Part shown: piece by piece, positions 23,703-31,454 of the stretch
Layout of the letters: each line of letters begins with the position of its first letter
Position numbering within the stretch: position 1 is the first letter of the stretch
Source: an uncultured Bacteroidia bacterium
Lineage (GTDB): Bacteria > Bacteroidota > Bacteroidia > Bacteroidales > Prolixibacteraceae
Length of the DNA: 38,058 nucleotides
NCBI GenBank assembly: GCA_903927965.1
Contig: CAIYPA010000128.1
Coordinates: 1-38,058 of the forward strand
Reading direction: 5' to 3'
Program-made: the position numbers and the translations under genes
Notes under the pieces: generated by a model
Seen by the model: only the letters and a program-made list of their open reading frames with translations
Databases searched by the model: none
What the model was told of the DNA's origin: nothing

Positions 23703-26171
23703 CTAAACTCCAAGTTTTGCCCTGCGGATCTGCTCAAGGTCGCTGAAGTTCTGACCCGAAACATGACCTTTCAATGGAACGATCTTTTCATGGACCGCAT
23801 CAACAAACCATTCTGGTTGCGGGAAGAATGCTTCCTCAAGTTCATAAGCTGGTGTGATCCAGTTCCTTGAACCTACAACAACAGGTGGTGCATCAAGATA
23901 GTCGAAAGCGAGTTCGGTAATGTTGCGGGAAAGCTCGTTCAGGAACGATCCGCGTGAATTGGCATCACCTGAAATCAGGATACGGCCTGTCTTTTTAACC
24001 GACGCGATCACCTTTTCGTAGTTAAATGGAACCAACGAACGGGCATCGATTACCTCTGCCGACAAATTGTATTTCTCCTGGAGAATTTTTGCCGCATCAA
24101 GGGCACGGTAAAGCGTGGCACCTATCGTTAAGATTGTGAGGTCTTTGCCTTCCCTTTTTATATCCGGCTCGCCAATTGGTATTTCGTAGTAACCTTCCGG
24201 GACACCGCCCTTGTGAAACTGCTCACCAATATCATAAACACGCTGGCTTTCAAAAAAGATAACCGGATCTGTTCCTTGTAATGCACTGTTCATTAATCCT
24301 TTGGCATCGTAAGGGGTTACTGGGAATACAACTTTCAAACCGGGGATATGGGCAACCAATGAAGTCCAGTCCTGTGAATGTTGGGCACCATATTTCGAGC
24401 CGACAGAAACGCGCAGAACAACCGGCATTGTGAGGACATTTCCACTCATGGCCTGCCATTTGGGCAACTGGTTGAAAACTTCGTCACCACACCTTCCAAG
24501 GAAATCGCAATACATGATTTCAGGGATCACGCGTCCACCACACATGGCATAACCAATGGCAGTACCCACAATGGATCCTTCAGAGATGGGTGAATTGAAC
24601 AAACGGTGGTAAGGCAGAGCCTCTGTCAAACCACGATAAACAGCAAACGCACCACCCCAATCACGGTTCTCTTCACCGTAGGCAACCAAAGTAGGATCTT
24701 TGTAAAAACGGTCCACAATTGCATCGAAAATGCCGTCCCTCAATTGGTATTGTTTCATCTTTGAGAATGGTTTCCCATCCGCATCGAATGCAAAACGCTC
24801 TTTTTTGGCGATCTGGATCACCCTTGGATTTTCGGCCATCGGATGGTTCACTTCGGGAACACGGTCTTCCATCTTGTCAACCGATTGGTTCGAGAAGATC
24901 ATTTCGCCAATCTGTTCAGGACGTTTCCGGATATCCATCCGTGGCGAAATCTCGTCATTGATGGAGAGCTTCATCATCTCAACAATAATCTGTTTGACAT
25001 CCGACCAGATGGCATCCAGGTTTGACTGGGTTGTTATTCCAGCATCAACAAGGCTTTTGCCAAAAGTCAGGATGCTATCCTGGGCCTGCCATGCCTCAAT
25101 CTCCTCCTTGGAACGATAAGACGATGCATCAGACGGTGAGTGGCCACTGAAACGATAGGTCAAAACTTCAAGCAAAACAGGGCCATTCTTCTCTTCGATC
25201 ACTTTCCGTTTACGACGGTAGGCATCAATCACTGCCAATGGATTGTAACCATCGACACGTTCAGCATGTAACTGTTCAGGGTTCACGCCGGCACCAATAC
25301 GGGCAACTTTTCCGTAACCCATTGTCTCACCGCAAGTTTGGCCACCCATCCCATACTGGTTGTTCATCACGTTAAAGATAACGGGCAAACCACCTTTCAT
25401 GTCTCCTTCCCAGAGGTTTTTGAACTGGTCCATGGCGGCAAAGGAGAGGCCTTCCCAAACAGGACCGCAAGCCATCGATGCATCGCCAATATTGGCAATC
25501 ACCATCCCCGGTTTACGGTTTATTTTTTTGTAGAGCGCGGCACCAACAGAGATGTCACCGCTACCCCCGACAATTGCATTGTTCGGATATACGCCAAATG
25601 GTGTGAAGAAGGCATGCATACTTCCGCCCAGGCCTTTGTTAAAACCGGTTTCACGTGCAAAAATTTCGGCCAACGTGCCATAGATCAGGAACCTGCGACC
25701 AAGTTCCTTTACTGTGCCGATGAAACCTTTTTTTACCACGTTCACGACAGTCCCGTCAAAGAATGTTTCCATGATTGAAGTAAGCTCTGCATCGGTCAGT
25801 TTCTGGATGGCACTTAATCCTTTTGCAAGGATCTCTCCATGACTACGGTGTGAACCAAAAATAAAGTCCTCAACAGTAAGGGTATAAGCCATACCGACAG
25901 CAGCAGCTTCCTGACCTGCTGAAAGATGCGCAGGGCCCGGATGGTCATATTTTACGCCACTGTATTCTCCGGTAGTTTTGATCAGGTTCAGCATGGTTTC
26001 GAATTCGCGGATCACCACCATGTCGTGATAAATGCGAAGGAAATCACTGTCCGAAAAATTCACCTTTTCCTCGGCAATTGTTTTGTTGTATTGATTTACC
26101 GGGATTGGTGTAAATACGATCTCTCCGGCTTGTCTGGCCACATTCGGGTCAATAAACTGAACTTTAGGCAT
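23703..26171 (-). CDS. Fused 2-oxoacid (or acetoin-type) dehydrogenase E1 alpha-beta
   Basis: The 822-residue protein joins the alpha and beta subunits of a thiamine-diphosphate E1. The alpha part (to about 430) has DFLRIYHDMVVIREFETML, GSHRSHGEILAKG, and the ThDP-binding stretch GDASMACG (229-236) through to NN at 270-271. A segment of about 45 residues (about 124-168) is inserted before GFNKGLGGSMHAFF, where most E1 alpha proteins are continuous. The beta part (about 465-822) has LVAYGEENRDWGGAF, FNSPISEGSIVGTAIGYAMC and VIDARSLVPFNYEKVI. With the E2 and E3 genes upstream it can build a complete complex producing an acyl-CoA, CO2 or aldehyde, and NADH. The substrate is not determinable from sequence. 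Confidence 0.88.
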   Translation of the reverse strand: MPKVQFIDPNVARQAGEIVFTPIPVNQYNKTIAEEKVNFSDSDFLRIYHDMVVIREFETMLNLIKTTGEYSGVKYDHPGPAHLSAGQEAAAVGMAYTLTVEDFIFGSHRSHGEILAKGLSAIQKLTDAELTSIMETFFDGTVVNVVKKGFIGTVKELGRRFLIYGTLAEIFARETGFNKGLGGSMHAFFTPFGVYPNNAIVGGSGDISVGAALYKKINRKPGMVIANIGDASMACGPVWEGLSFAAMDQFKNLWEGDMKGGLPVIFNVMNNQYGMGGQTCGETMGYGKVARIGAGVNPEQLHAERVDGYNPLAVIDAYRRKRKVIEEKNGPVLLEVLTYRFSGHSPSDASSYRSKEEIEAWQAQDSILTFGKSLVDAGITTQSNLDAIWSDVKQIIVEMMKLSINDEISPRMDIRKRPEQIGEMIFSNQSVDKMEDRVPEVNHPMAENPRVIQIAKKERFAFDADGKPFSKMKQYQLRDGIFDAIVDRFYKDPTLVAYGEENRDWGGAFAVYRGLTEALPYHRLFNSPISEGSIVGTAIGYAMCGGRVIPEIMYCDFLGRCGDEVFNQLPKWQAMSGNVLTMPVVLRVSVGSKYGAQHSQDWTSLVAHIPGLKVVFPVTPYDAKGLMNSALQGTDPVIFFESQRVYDIGEQFHKGGVPEGYYEIPIGEPDIKREGKDLTILTIGATLYRALDAAKILQEKYNLSAEVIDARSLVPFNYEKVIASVKKTGRILISGDANSRGSFLNELSRNITELAFDYLDAPPVVVGSRNWITPAYELEEAFFPQPEWFVDAVHEKIVPLKGHVSGQNFSDLEQIRRAKLGV

Positions 26172-26224
26172 ATAATTTTAAATATAATTTTTTAATGTTT
26201 GATATTCCTGTTTTTTCACCCCCT

Positions 26225-26240
26225 GCCCCCTGAAGGGGGT
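26225..26240. repeat. CCCCCT-GA-AGGGGG palindrome in the E1-E3 spacer
   Basis: Perfect 6-bp arms around GA, in a 124-base spacer that holds no gene. It is the same centre as the longer palindrome inside the LTA-synthase-like gene. As an RNA hairpin it could adjust E1 levels relative to E2 and E3. Confidence 0.5.
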
Positions 26241-26295
26241 TCCGACCAGAATTAAATTTTACTCCGATAGAAACTGGGGTTATAGGTGAATTTTA

Positions 26296-27660
26296 CTAAA
26301 ACGCAAATATTGTTTCTTTGAATATTTCCGAAACGGTAGGATGTGGGAACACAACTTCTTCCATTTCCTTGAGGGTCATCTCCATTTCGATGGCCATAGC
26401 GGCTCCATAAATGATTTCGCCGGAAGGGTTTCCAAGAATATGGACACCCAGGATTTCACCATATTTAGCTCCTACCAGAACTTTGCTAAGGCCACTTCCA
26501 CCCTCATTTTCAGCAATAAAGCGTCCTGCATAGGCCAATGGCAATTTGGCGACACGGTACTCTATGTTTTGTGCTTTCGCAGCTTCTTCCGTCAATCCGA
26601 CACCTGAAAACTCAGGGTTCGTGTAAACGACACCGGGTATGGCATTGTAGCGCATCCTGTCGGCACGGCCTGTAAGGTTATTCACAACAACCTCACCTTC
26701 ACGGCTGGCAGTATGGGCCAACAATGAGAATCCGGTAACATCACCAGCTGCAAATACATTGGGGACATTGGTACGCATCTTTTCGTCAACCTTGATCCCG
26801 CCACGATAGGTCTCAACACCAAGGTTTTCAAGTCCGAAACCTGTTGTATTGGCTTTACGTCCAACGCTGACAAGAATTTTCTCTCCGGAAACTGATTCCT
26901 TTTTGCCGTTCTTCTCAAAGATCACTTCATTGCCATTGACTTCGGTTACTTTTGCGGAAAGGTTGAAGACGATCCCCTTTTTGGCATACATTTGGCGCAA
27001 CATTTCGCTCATTTCGCGGTCCATCCCGGTAAGGATTTCATCCAACATTTCGACAATAGTGACCTTGGTTCCCAAGCTGTTGAAGAAACTGGCAAATTCG
27101 AGGCCAATTACGCCGCCACCTATAATTACCAATGAATCAGGACGTTGCTTTAGATCAAGTATTTCCCTGTTTGTCAGGATCAGATCGCCTGGTGCTCCAA
27201 GACCCGGAATTGGAGGAAGAAAAGCTTCAGAACCTGTGCAGATCAATAAATTAGTCGCCAAAACTTGTGTAGTACCAGCCATGATTTCGATCCCTGCTGC
27301 TGAACGACCCTTTATAAATGCTTCACTTTTAATTACTTCCACGTGATGCTCTTTCATCTTCAATCCAACGCCGCCAACCAGTTTTTTTACCACTTTTTGT
27401 TTGCGGGCCATCATTTTTGAGAAATCGAAGGTTACCTCTTTGGTTTCGATCCCATATTTGCTGCCTGCGAGGGCATTGTCGTATAATTTTGCACTGTATA
27501 ACAAGGTCTTTGTTGGGATACACCCTTCATTCAAACAAACTCCGCCGAGTTCGCTTTTTTCAATCAAGACCACCTTAAGTCCTTTGTGACCAGCTCTTTC
27601 TGCTGCTACATATCCGGCAGGACCCCCACCAATAATTGCTAAATCGAATGTTGTACTCAT
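26296..27660 (-). CDS. lpdA: Dihydrolipoamide dehydrogenase (E3)
   Basis: The 454-residue flavoprotein has the FAD motif DLAIIGGGPAGYVAAERAG and the redox disulfide in GGVCLNEGCIPTK (Cys42, Cys47). The NAD motif is VIIGGGVIGLEFASFFNSLG, the second FAD motif is NVFAAGDVTG, and the C-terminal dimer-interface base motif is HPTVSE. It reoxidises the dihydrolipoyl groups of E2 and makes NADH. The gene is 18 bases after E2 and belongs to the same operon, so this copy probably serves the complex encoded here. Confidence 0.95.
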   Translation of the reverse strand: MSTTFDLAIIGGGPAGYVAAERAGHKGLKVVLIEKSELGGVCLNEGCIPTKTLLYSAKLYDNALAGSKYGIETKEVTFDFSKMMARKQKVVKKLVGGVGLKMKEHHVEVIKSEAFIKGRSAAGIEIMAGTTQVLATNLLICTGSEAFLPPIPGLGAPGDLILTNREILDLKQRPDSLVIIGGGVIGLEFASFFNSLGTKVTIVEMLDEILTGMDREMSEMLRQMYAKKGIVFNLSAKVTEVNGNEVIFEKNGKKESVSGEKILVSVGRKANTTGFGLENLGVETYRGGIKVDEKMRTNVPNVFAAGDVTGFSLLAHTASREGEVVVNNLTGRADRMRYNAIPGVVYTNPEFSGVGLTEEAAKAQNIEYRVAKLPLAYAGRFIAENEGGSGLSKVLVGAKYGEILGVHILGNPSGEIIYGAAMAIEMEMTLKEMEEVVFPHPTVSEIFKETIFAF

Positions 27661-27678
27661 ATTTTTATCTCCTATAAT

Positions 27679-29007
27679 TTAAAGTTCGAACTCAAGGTTT
27701 TCAATTTCAACGGCGATTTGTTTCAGGAAACGGGTGGCTTCACCGCCATCAAGTGCCTGGTGGTCATAGGTCAGGCTAAGACCGATAAAGGGGACAAAAG
27801 CATAAACACCGTCACCCAAATCTTTGGGGCGTGGTACGATCGTGTTGACACCTAAAATCCCTACCTGAGGCAGGTTGATCACAGGCGTAAACATCTCCAC
27901 GCCATAATTTCCAAGGTTTGAGATTGTAAAAGAGGCAGCTTCCGAAGAGAGCAGTTCAGGATTGACTGACCCTTTCCGGCATGAAGCCGCAACTTCTTTC
28001 AACTGATTGGAAAGTCCCTGGATCGAAAGATCGTCCGCATTGCGTATAACAGGAACCATCAATCCACGGTCTGTGTCAACCGCAACGCCAAGATGAATTT
28101 TATTAAAGTATTTCACGCTATCGCCAAGAAAATGGGCATTGGCCTGAGGAAATTTCCGCAGAGCTTTCACCACTGCAAAACAAACCATGTCATTGAGGGT
28201 AATGTTTACAGGATAACCGCCATCGTTCGCTTTTTTTACTTTCTTGCGAAGTTCCAGCATCCTGCGTGCATCGGCACCAAGGTGGTGGGTCAACTGGGCT
28301 GAGTTCTGCAATGAATTGTGCATTGCTTTTGCAATCAACTTGCGGATATTTGTTAATTTCTTGATTTCAAAATCGTTGCTGTAAACCGGATTTGGAGCAG
28401 TGAGGTCTTTTGCTTTCACCGAACCGCCCAGGCCACTTCCCGTGGTTGAAGGTTGGAGCTGTTCCTGACCGGCAACGATCTTCGCCAGGGGTGTAATTTT
28501 AGGGGTAGATGCCAAAACTGAAAGGACATCCTGCTCTATGATCCTGCCTTTGGGGCCAGAACCATGTACCGCTTCGAGTGATAAACCTTCTTTTTCTGCG
28601 AGATTTTTGGCCCTTGGGGAAACAAATCCAGATACAACTCCGGAAGAAGCTATTGCATGAACAGATTCTTCAGTTTTTGAGGCGGAGTTTTCAGCGGTAA
28701 CAGCAACTTCAGGAATCGGTTCGCTTTTGGGGGCAGCTCCTCCGGGTTGGAATGTGTCGGTTGGTTCGCCAATTTCACCGATCACACAGACATTTGTAAG
28801 TACCGGGACTTCGTCACCAACTTCATAAAAAAGGTCGAGCAGGATACCATCCACATCGGCTTCTTCTTCAAAGGAGGCCTTGTCGGTTTCGTAGGCAAAC
28901 AGGATTTCACCCTTCTTTACCTTATCCCCTTTTTTCTTATTCCATTCTGTGATGATACAACTTTCAACAGATTGCCCTTGCTTAGGCATGATCACAACTG
29001 TAGCCAT
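27679..29007 (-). CDS. Dihydrolipoamide acyltransferase (E2)
   Basis: The 442-residue protein has one N-terminal lipoyl domain with Lys43 in YETDKASFEEE, a Pro/Ala/Glu-rich linker, and a peripheral-subunit-binding domain (VSPRAKNLAEKEGLSLEAVH and GSGPKGRIIEQDVL). The C-terminal catalytic acyltransferase domain ends with LTYDHQALDGGEATRFL, carrying the active-site DHQALDG. It forms the core of the complex and transfers the acyl group to CoA. It is the first gene of the long minus-strand cluster, read from the promoter at 29024-29054 and divergent from the GntR gene. Confidence 0.94.
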   Translation of the reverse strand: MATVVIMPKQGQSVESCIITEWNKKKGDKVKKGEILFAYETDKASFEEEADVDGILLDLFYEVGDEVPVLTNVCVIGEIGEPTDTFQPGGAAPKSEPIPEVAVTAENSASKTEESVHAIASSGVVSGFVSPRAKNLAEKEGLSLEAVHGSGPKGRIIEQDVLSVLASTPKITPLAKIVAGQEQLQPSTTGSGLGGSVKAKDLTAPNPVYSNDFEIKKLTNIRKLIAKAMHNSLQNSAQLTHHLGADARRMLELRKKVKKANDGGYPVNITLNDMVCFAVVKALRKFPQANAHFLGDSVKYFNKIHLGVAVDTDRGLMVPVIRNADDLSIQGLSNQLKEVAASCRKGSVNPELLSSEAASFTISNLGNYGVEMFTPVINLPQVGILGVNTIVPRPKDLGDGVYAFVPFIGLSLTYDHQALDGGEATRFLKQIAVEIENLEFEL

Positions 29008-29023
29008 AGAAATAAATTTTCCG

Positions 29024-29056
29024 CAAAGATATTCCTTTCAACTTGTATTTACAAGT
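29024..29056 (-). promoter_or_regulatory. E2-operon promoter with a GntR-like operator over the -33 box
   Basis: On the minus strand TTG (29054-29052) and TATCTTTG (29031-29024) are 20 bases apart, a good Bacteroidota promoter. The -33 box lies inside the perfect palindrome ACTTGT-ATTT-ACAAGT (29041-29056), which fits the general GntR operator form yGT(n)xACy. Binding here by the divergent regulator would block transcription of the cluster. Confidence 0.6.
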
Positions 29057-29062
29057 AAAACA

Positions 29063-29092
29063 ATTGAAATAATGGAAATAAATTGAAATAGT
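29063..29092 (-). repeat. 10-bp-phased TTTCAATTTA-type repeat upstream of E2
   Basis: On the minus strand the text runs TATTTCAATT, TATTTCCATT, ATTTCAATTG with 10-base spacing, the same unit and the same orientation relative to the downstream gene as at 12829-12912. It lies just upstream of the E2 promoter, where curved or AT-rich DNA could act as an UP-like element. Confidence 0.55.
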
Positions 29093-29115
29093 GATATATG
29101 TAATTGATCAACAAT

Positions 29116-29146
29116 ACATTAAATTTTTCGCAGAAAAATTTAATGT
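29116..29146. promoter_or_regulatory. Perfect 31-bp palindrome in the divergent gntR-E2 spacer
   Basis: ACATTAAATTTTTC (29116-29129), GCA, and GAAAAATTTAATGT (29133-29146) are perfect 14-base arms. Position between two divergent promoters suggests a regulatory site or a boundary between them. It is AT-rich and without a T-run beyond the arm, so a terminator is less likely. Confidence 0.5.
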
Positions 29147-29180
29147 AAATACAAATATTTATTTTTGTTAAAACTTTTAT

Positions 29181-29212
29181 TATTTTTGCACATTGAAAAT
29201 ATTAATCGGGAG
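29181..29212 (+). promoter_or_regulatory. gntR -7 box and Shine-Dalgarno
   Basis: TATTTTTG (29181-29188) matches TAnnTTTG; the nearest TTTG upstream is only 13 bases away, so the -33 part is weak. GGGAG at 29208-29212 is well spaced before the ATG at 29221 and is one of the few clear ribosome-binding sites in this window. Confidence 0.5.
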
Positions 29213-29220
29213 TAAAACAT

Positions 29221-29937
29221 ATGCCGCAAAATAAAGCAATACCGCAACACCGTAAAGTATATGAGGTCCTGCGTTCCCATATCACGGATGGTGTTTTTCA
29301 TGAAGGCGACTTGCTTCCTTCTGAAAATGAGCTATGTACTGTGCATAAGGTGACAAGACCAACCATCAGGAAAGCACTTGACCGGCTGGTCAATGAAGGG
29401 TATATTGTAAGGCATCAAGGGAAAGGGAGTATTGTAAAAGGTATTCCCAAAGGAGTTGGGATCCTTTCACTGACCGGAACAACATCTGCAATTGGGCAGG
29501 ACAATCTGTTGACACATATTGTGGTCAAACCCGAAATCAGGAATTGGCAGGAGGCTTTTACATTTCCGCTGAATCAGCGTGAAGTGGAGTCGGGTTGCAT
29601 CTATATGGAACGGCTACGGTTGGTGAACAACAAACCTGTGTTTTTCGACATCACAATGATCCCCAACATTAACCTTCCCAGGTTTACGTCCAGAAATTTT
29701 GAGAACAAATCGCTTTTTGATGTTTTGCGCAAATACTATCAGGTGGAGGTGAAAGGTGGTGAGCAAAAACTCCTTTCGATAGTTGCTGACGAACGGTTGA
29801 TGGAATATTTTAAGGTAGGACCCGGTCACCCTGTTTTACAATTGAACCGCAAGATCGAAACCAACCGATCTGGATTCTATATCTATAGCCAGGTGTTTTG
29901 CAATACTGCCGAATATGCGCTTTATGGGATTTTCTGA
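29221..29937 (+). CDS. GntR/HutC-family transcriptional regulator with UTRA ligand domain
   Basis: The 238-residue protein has a GntR winged helix in residues 7-72: HRKVYEVLRSHITDGVFHEG, LLPSENELCTVHKVTRPTIR, then KALDRLVNEGYIVRHQGKGS. A UTRA domain fills the rest: CIYMERLRLVNNKPVFFDIT and HPVLQLNRKIETNRSGFYIY. UTRA domains bind small sugars, sugar phosphates or carboxylates. The gene is divergent from the E2-E3-E1-PHP-SDR-MDR cluster, with palindromes between, which strongly suggests it controls that cluster and itself. It is likely induced by the pathway substrate or an intermediate. Confidence 0.92.
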   Translation: MPQNKAIPQHRKVYEVLRSHITDGVFHEGDLLPSENELCTVHKVTRPTIRKALDRLVNEGYIVRHQGKGSIVKGIPKGVGILSLTGTTSAIGQDNLLTHIVVKPEIRNWQEAFTFPLNQREVESGCIYMERLRLVNNKPVFFDITMIPNINLPRFTSRNFENKSLFDVLRKYYQVEVKGGEQKLLSIVADERLMEYFKVGPGHPVLQLNRKIETNRSGFYIYSQVFCNTAEYALYGIF

Positions 29938-30162
29938 ACTAAGAAGCGTTTCGCTATTAATCGGCTGCTGGCTTTTGGCTACTGGCAGCTGGCTGTCGTT
30001 CAAAGTAATAGGTGCTTAAAAAACCTGTTAGTTGGATACCGATCAATATGCAGTAAATCAATATCATATGAACTAATTCCGTTATCATAATAAGGATATC
30101 TCTTAAGTTTGAAAGTTACTAGTCGCAATTTGCCAGTCACAAGCTGCCAGTCGCAAGAAATA
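29938..30162. repeat. GGCTGGC/GCCAGTC-type repeat tracts after gntR
   Basis: No gene. CGGCTGCTGGCTTTTGGCTA and ACTGGCAGCTGGCTG occur at 29962-29996, and CGCAATTTGCCAGTCACAAG plus CTGCCAGTCGCAAG at 30124-30157, in roughly inverted orientation. Other copies of this family are at 20865, 21089, 33395, 33493 and 36726. Confidence 0.55.
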
Positions 30163-30399
30163 TTAATACAATCTACTGTGTTTGATCAGGTGAAGTGCCC
30201 ATCCGGCTGTCATGTCCGATGCCCACTCGTCGGCTTTGGTGATTGGCACATGGTTGATACTTTTGCCTGCAAGATTTACTGAATTACTTGCCTTTTTTGG
30301 AGCTTCTGCCTTTGAAATGCCTATGTAGGAAACCAGTATTATTAATGAAGCTAACATCGTTTTCATCAATTTTCCCATTTTGTTGCTGATCGTTTTCAT
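30163..30399 (-). CDS. Small exported protein of unknown function
   Basis: A 78-residue protein with a signal peptide (core MLASLIILVSYIGISKAEA, likely cut after Ala). It leaves a mature peptide of about 45 residues with Lys, Asn and Trp (EWASDMTAGWALHLIKHSRL). Several Met codons lie near the start (residues 1, 8, 12 and 15), so the true start is uncertain. I do not recognise a family. A TTTCAATGTA phased repeat lies upstream. It is a real gene candidate mainly because of the good signal peptide. Confidence 0.5.
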   Translation of the reverse strand: MKTISNKMGKLMKTMLASLIILVSYIGISKAEAPKKASNSVNLAGKSINHVPITKADEWASDMTAGWALHLIKHSRLY

Positions 30400-30620
30400 T
30401 TTGTTGTCTTTTTAAAGTTTGTTTTAAATTTTCAGACAGTAAATATCAGCAATCGTGCCAAAAATGTTATATCATTGAAATACATTGAAATAGGAAATAC
30501 ATTGAAATATTGGAAAGGTGTTAAATGTACGGAAATTGAATAATTGGATGTACGAAAATGGACAGTAGCGGAATTTCTGGCCATTGATTCCAAAATAAAT
30601 GCTGATGGAAAAAATAAATT
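30400..30620. repeat. Spacer with TTTCAATGTA phased repeat
   Basis: No gene in the 221 bases. On the minus strand TATTTCAATG recurs at 10-base spacing (30473-30490) and again near 30498-30511, upstream of the small exported protein. The remainder is plain AT-rich sequence. Confidence 0.5.
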
Positions 30621-31454
30621 TCAGGTCGGTTCCTTTTGGGCAACTTCACTCAGCTTTAAAGCTATGGACGTACTTTTTGTGGTGTAATACCTTTCGTTGC
30701 CCAGCCCAAGAACCAGTTGGACTCCTAAACAATTGTCGATCAGGAAAATTTCATCAGCATTAATCAAGTCAGCTCGACCAATATCTGTTTTTTGAAGGAT
30801 TTTCAATCCTATTTGCCGGGCACATTCAATCACAACTGCCATAATTGGAGGCCGGTATGCCTGTAGCCTGGGTGAGGGAAATATTGCCATGCCGTCTTTA
30901 ATGTATCCAAAGCTGCCACCGATTGTTTCACACGCCCAATCCTCATGGTTCAGCAAGATGAGGTTATGTTTCGATAAATTCTGGGCCTCCCGTTTTGCAG
31001 CAGTCCACAAAAAACGGTTTGCCGGTTCAAAAGCAAAATTTGCCGTTAATGATTTAGAACCATCGCTATAAAAGTCCATCAGCAAAACTGTATCGTTGAC
31101 AGGATAAAAACCACGCGGCAACTCCTCTGCAGTAAGCAGGTAATCGGTTCCTCCAGGTCCAGGGAAAAATTGAACGACAACTTTTGCTGCCAGGTAAAAA
31201 TGGTTCTTGTTCAATAACCTGGATATATCGCTTGCAAAACGCGAAAGTGTCCAGTCATTTGGTGTAGGCAAATGAATGGATTTCAGTGAATTGATCAGAA
31301 AATTATAATTTACTTCGGCAAATAAGACCAGGTTATTCTCGGCACGGAACGATTCGGTCACGCCATTGTTGAGACGACCAAGGTCAACTCCGGAAAAAAC
31401 CGGATCGCTTTCACGAAAAAACCTGCCATTGATCAGGATAAAGCCACCTTTCAA
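30621..31454 (-). CDS. PLP fold-type IV (aminotransferase class IV-like) protein, catalytic Lys apparently replaced
   Basis: The 277-residue protein follows the class IV plan: FILINGRFFRESDPVFSGVD, GVTESFRAENNLVLFAEVNY, GPGGTDYLLTAEELPRGFYP, then AKREAQNLSKHNLILLNHED and CETIGGSFGYIKDGMAIFPS. INADEIFLIDNCLGVQLVLG closes the fold. When I align it to typical members by the following NR..x..A motif, the PLP-binding Lys (usual KTxNR) falls on Glu143 of FEPANRF. If correct, the enzyme cannot form the usual Schiff base. The start is a TTG at 31454 overlapping the slipin stop by 3 bases; no ATG lies nearby and the family start is preserved. Confidence 0.65.
   Translation of the reverse strand: MKGGFILINGRFFRESDPVFSGVDLGRLNNGVTESFRAENNLVLFAEVNYNFLINSLKSIHLPTPNDWTLSRFASDISRLLNKNHFYLAAKVVVQFFPGPGGTDYLLTAEELPRGFYPVNDTVLLMDFYSDGSKSLTANFAFEPANRFLWTAAKREAQNLSKHNLILLNHEDWACETIGGSFGYIKDGMAIFPSPRLQAYRPPIMAVVIECARQIGLKILQKTDIGRADLINADEIFLIDNCLGVQLVLGLGNERYYTTKSTSIALKLSEVAQKEPT

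Noticed and set aside
25338-25778. 146-residue plus-strand frame opposite E1
   Set aside because: It is antisense to a strongly conserved enzyme gene, has no recognisable family features, and is best explained as a shadow.
26849-27346. 165-residue plus-strand frame opposite E3
   Set aside because: It lies antisense to conserved Rossmann motifs and is rich in Ser/Thr/Pro, as shadow frames of this gene type are.
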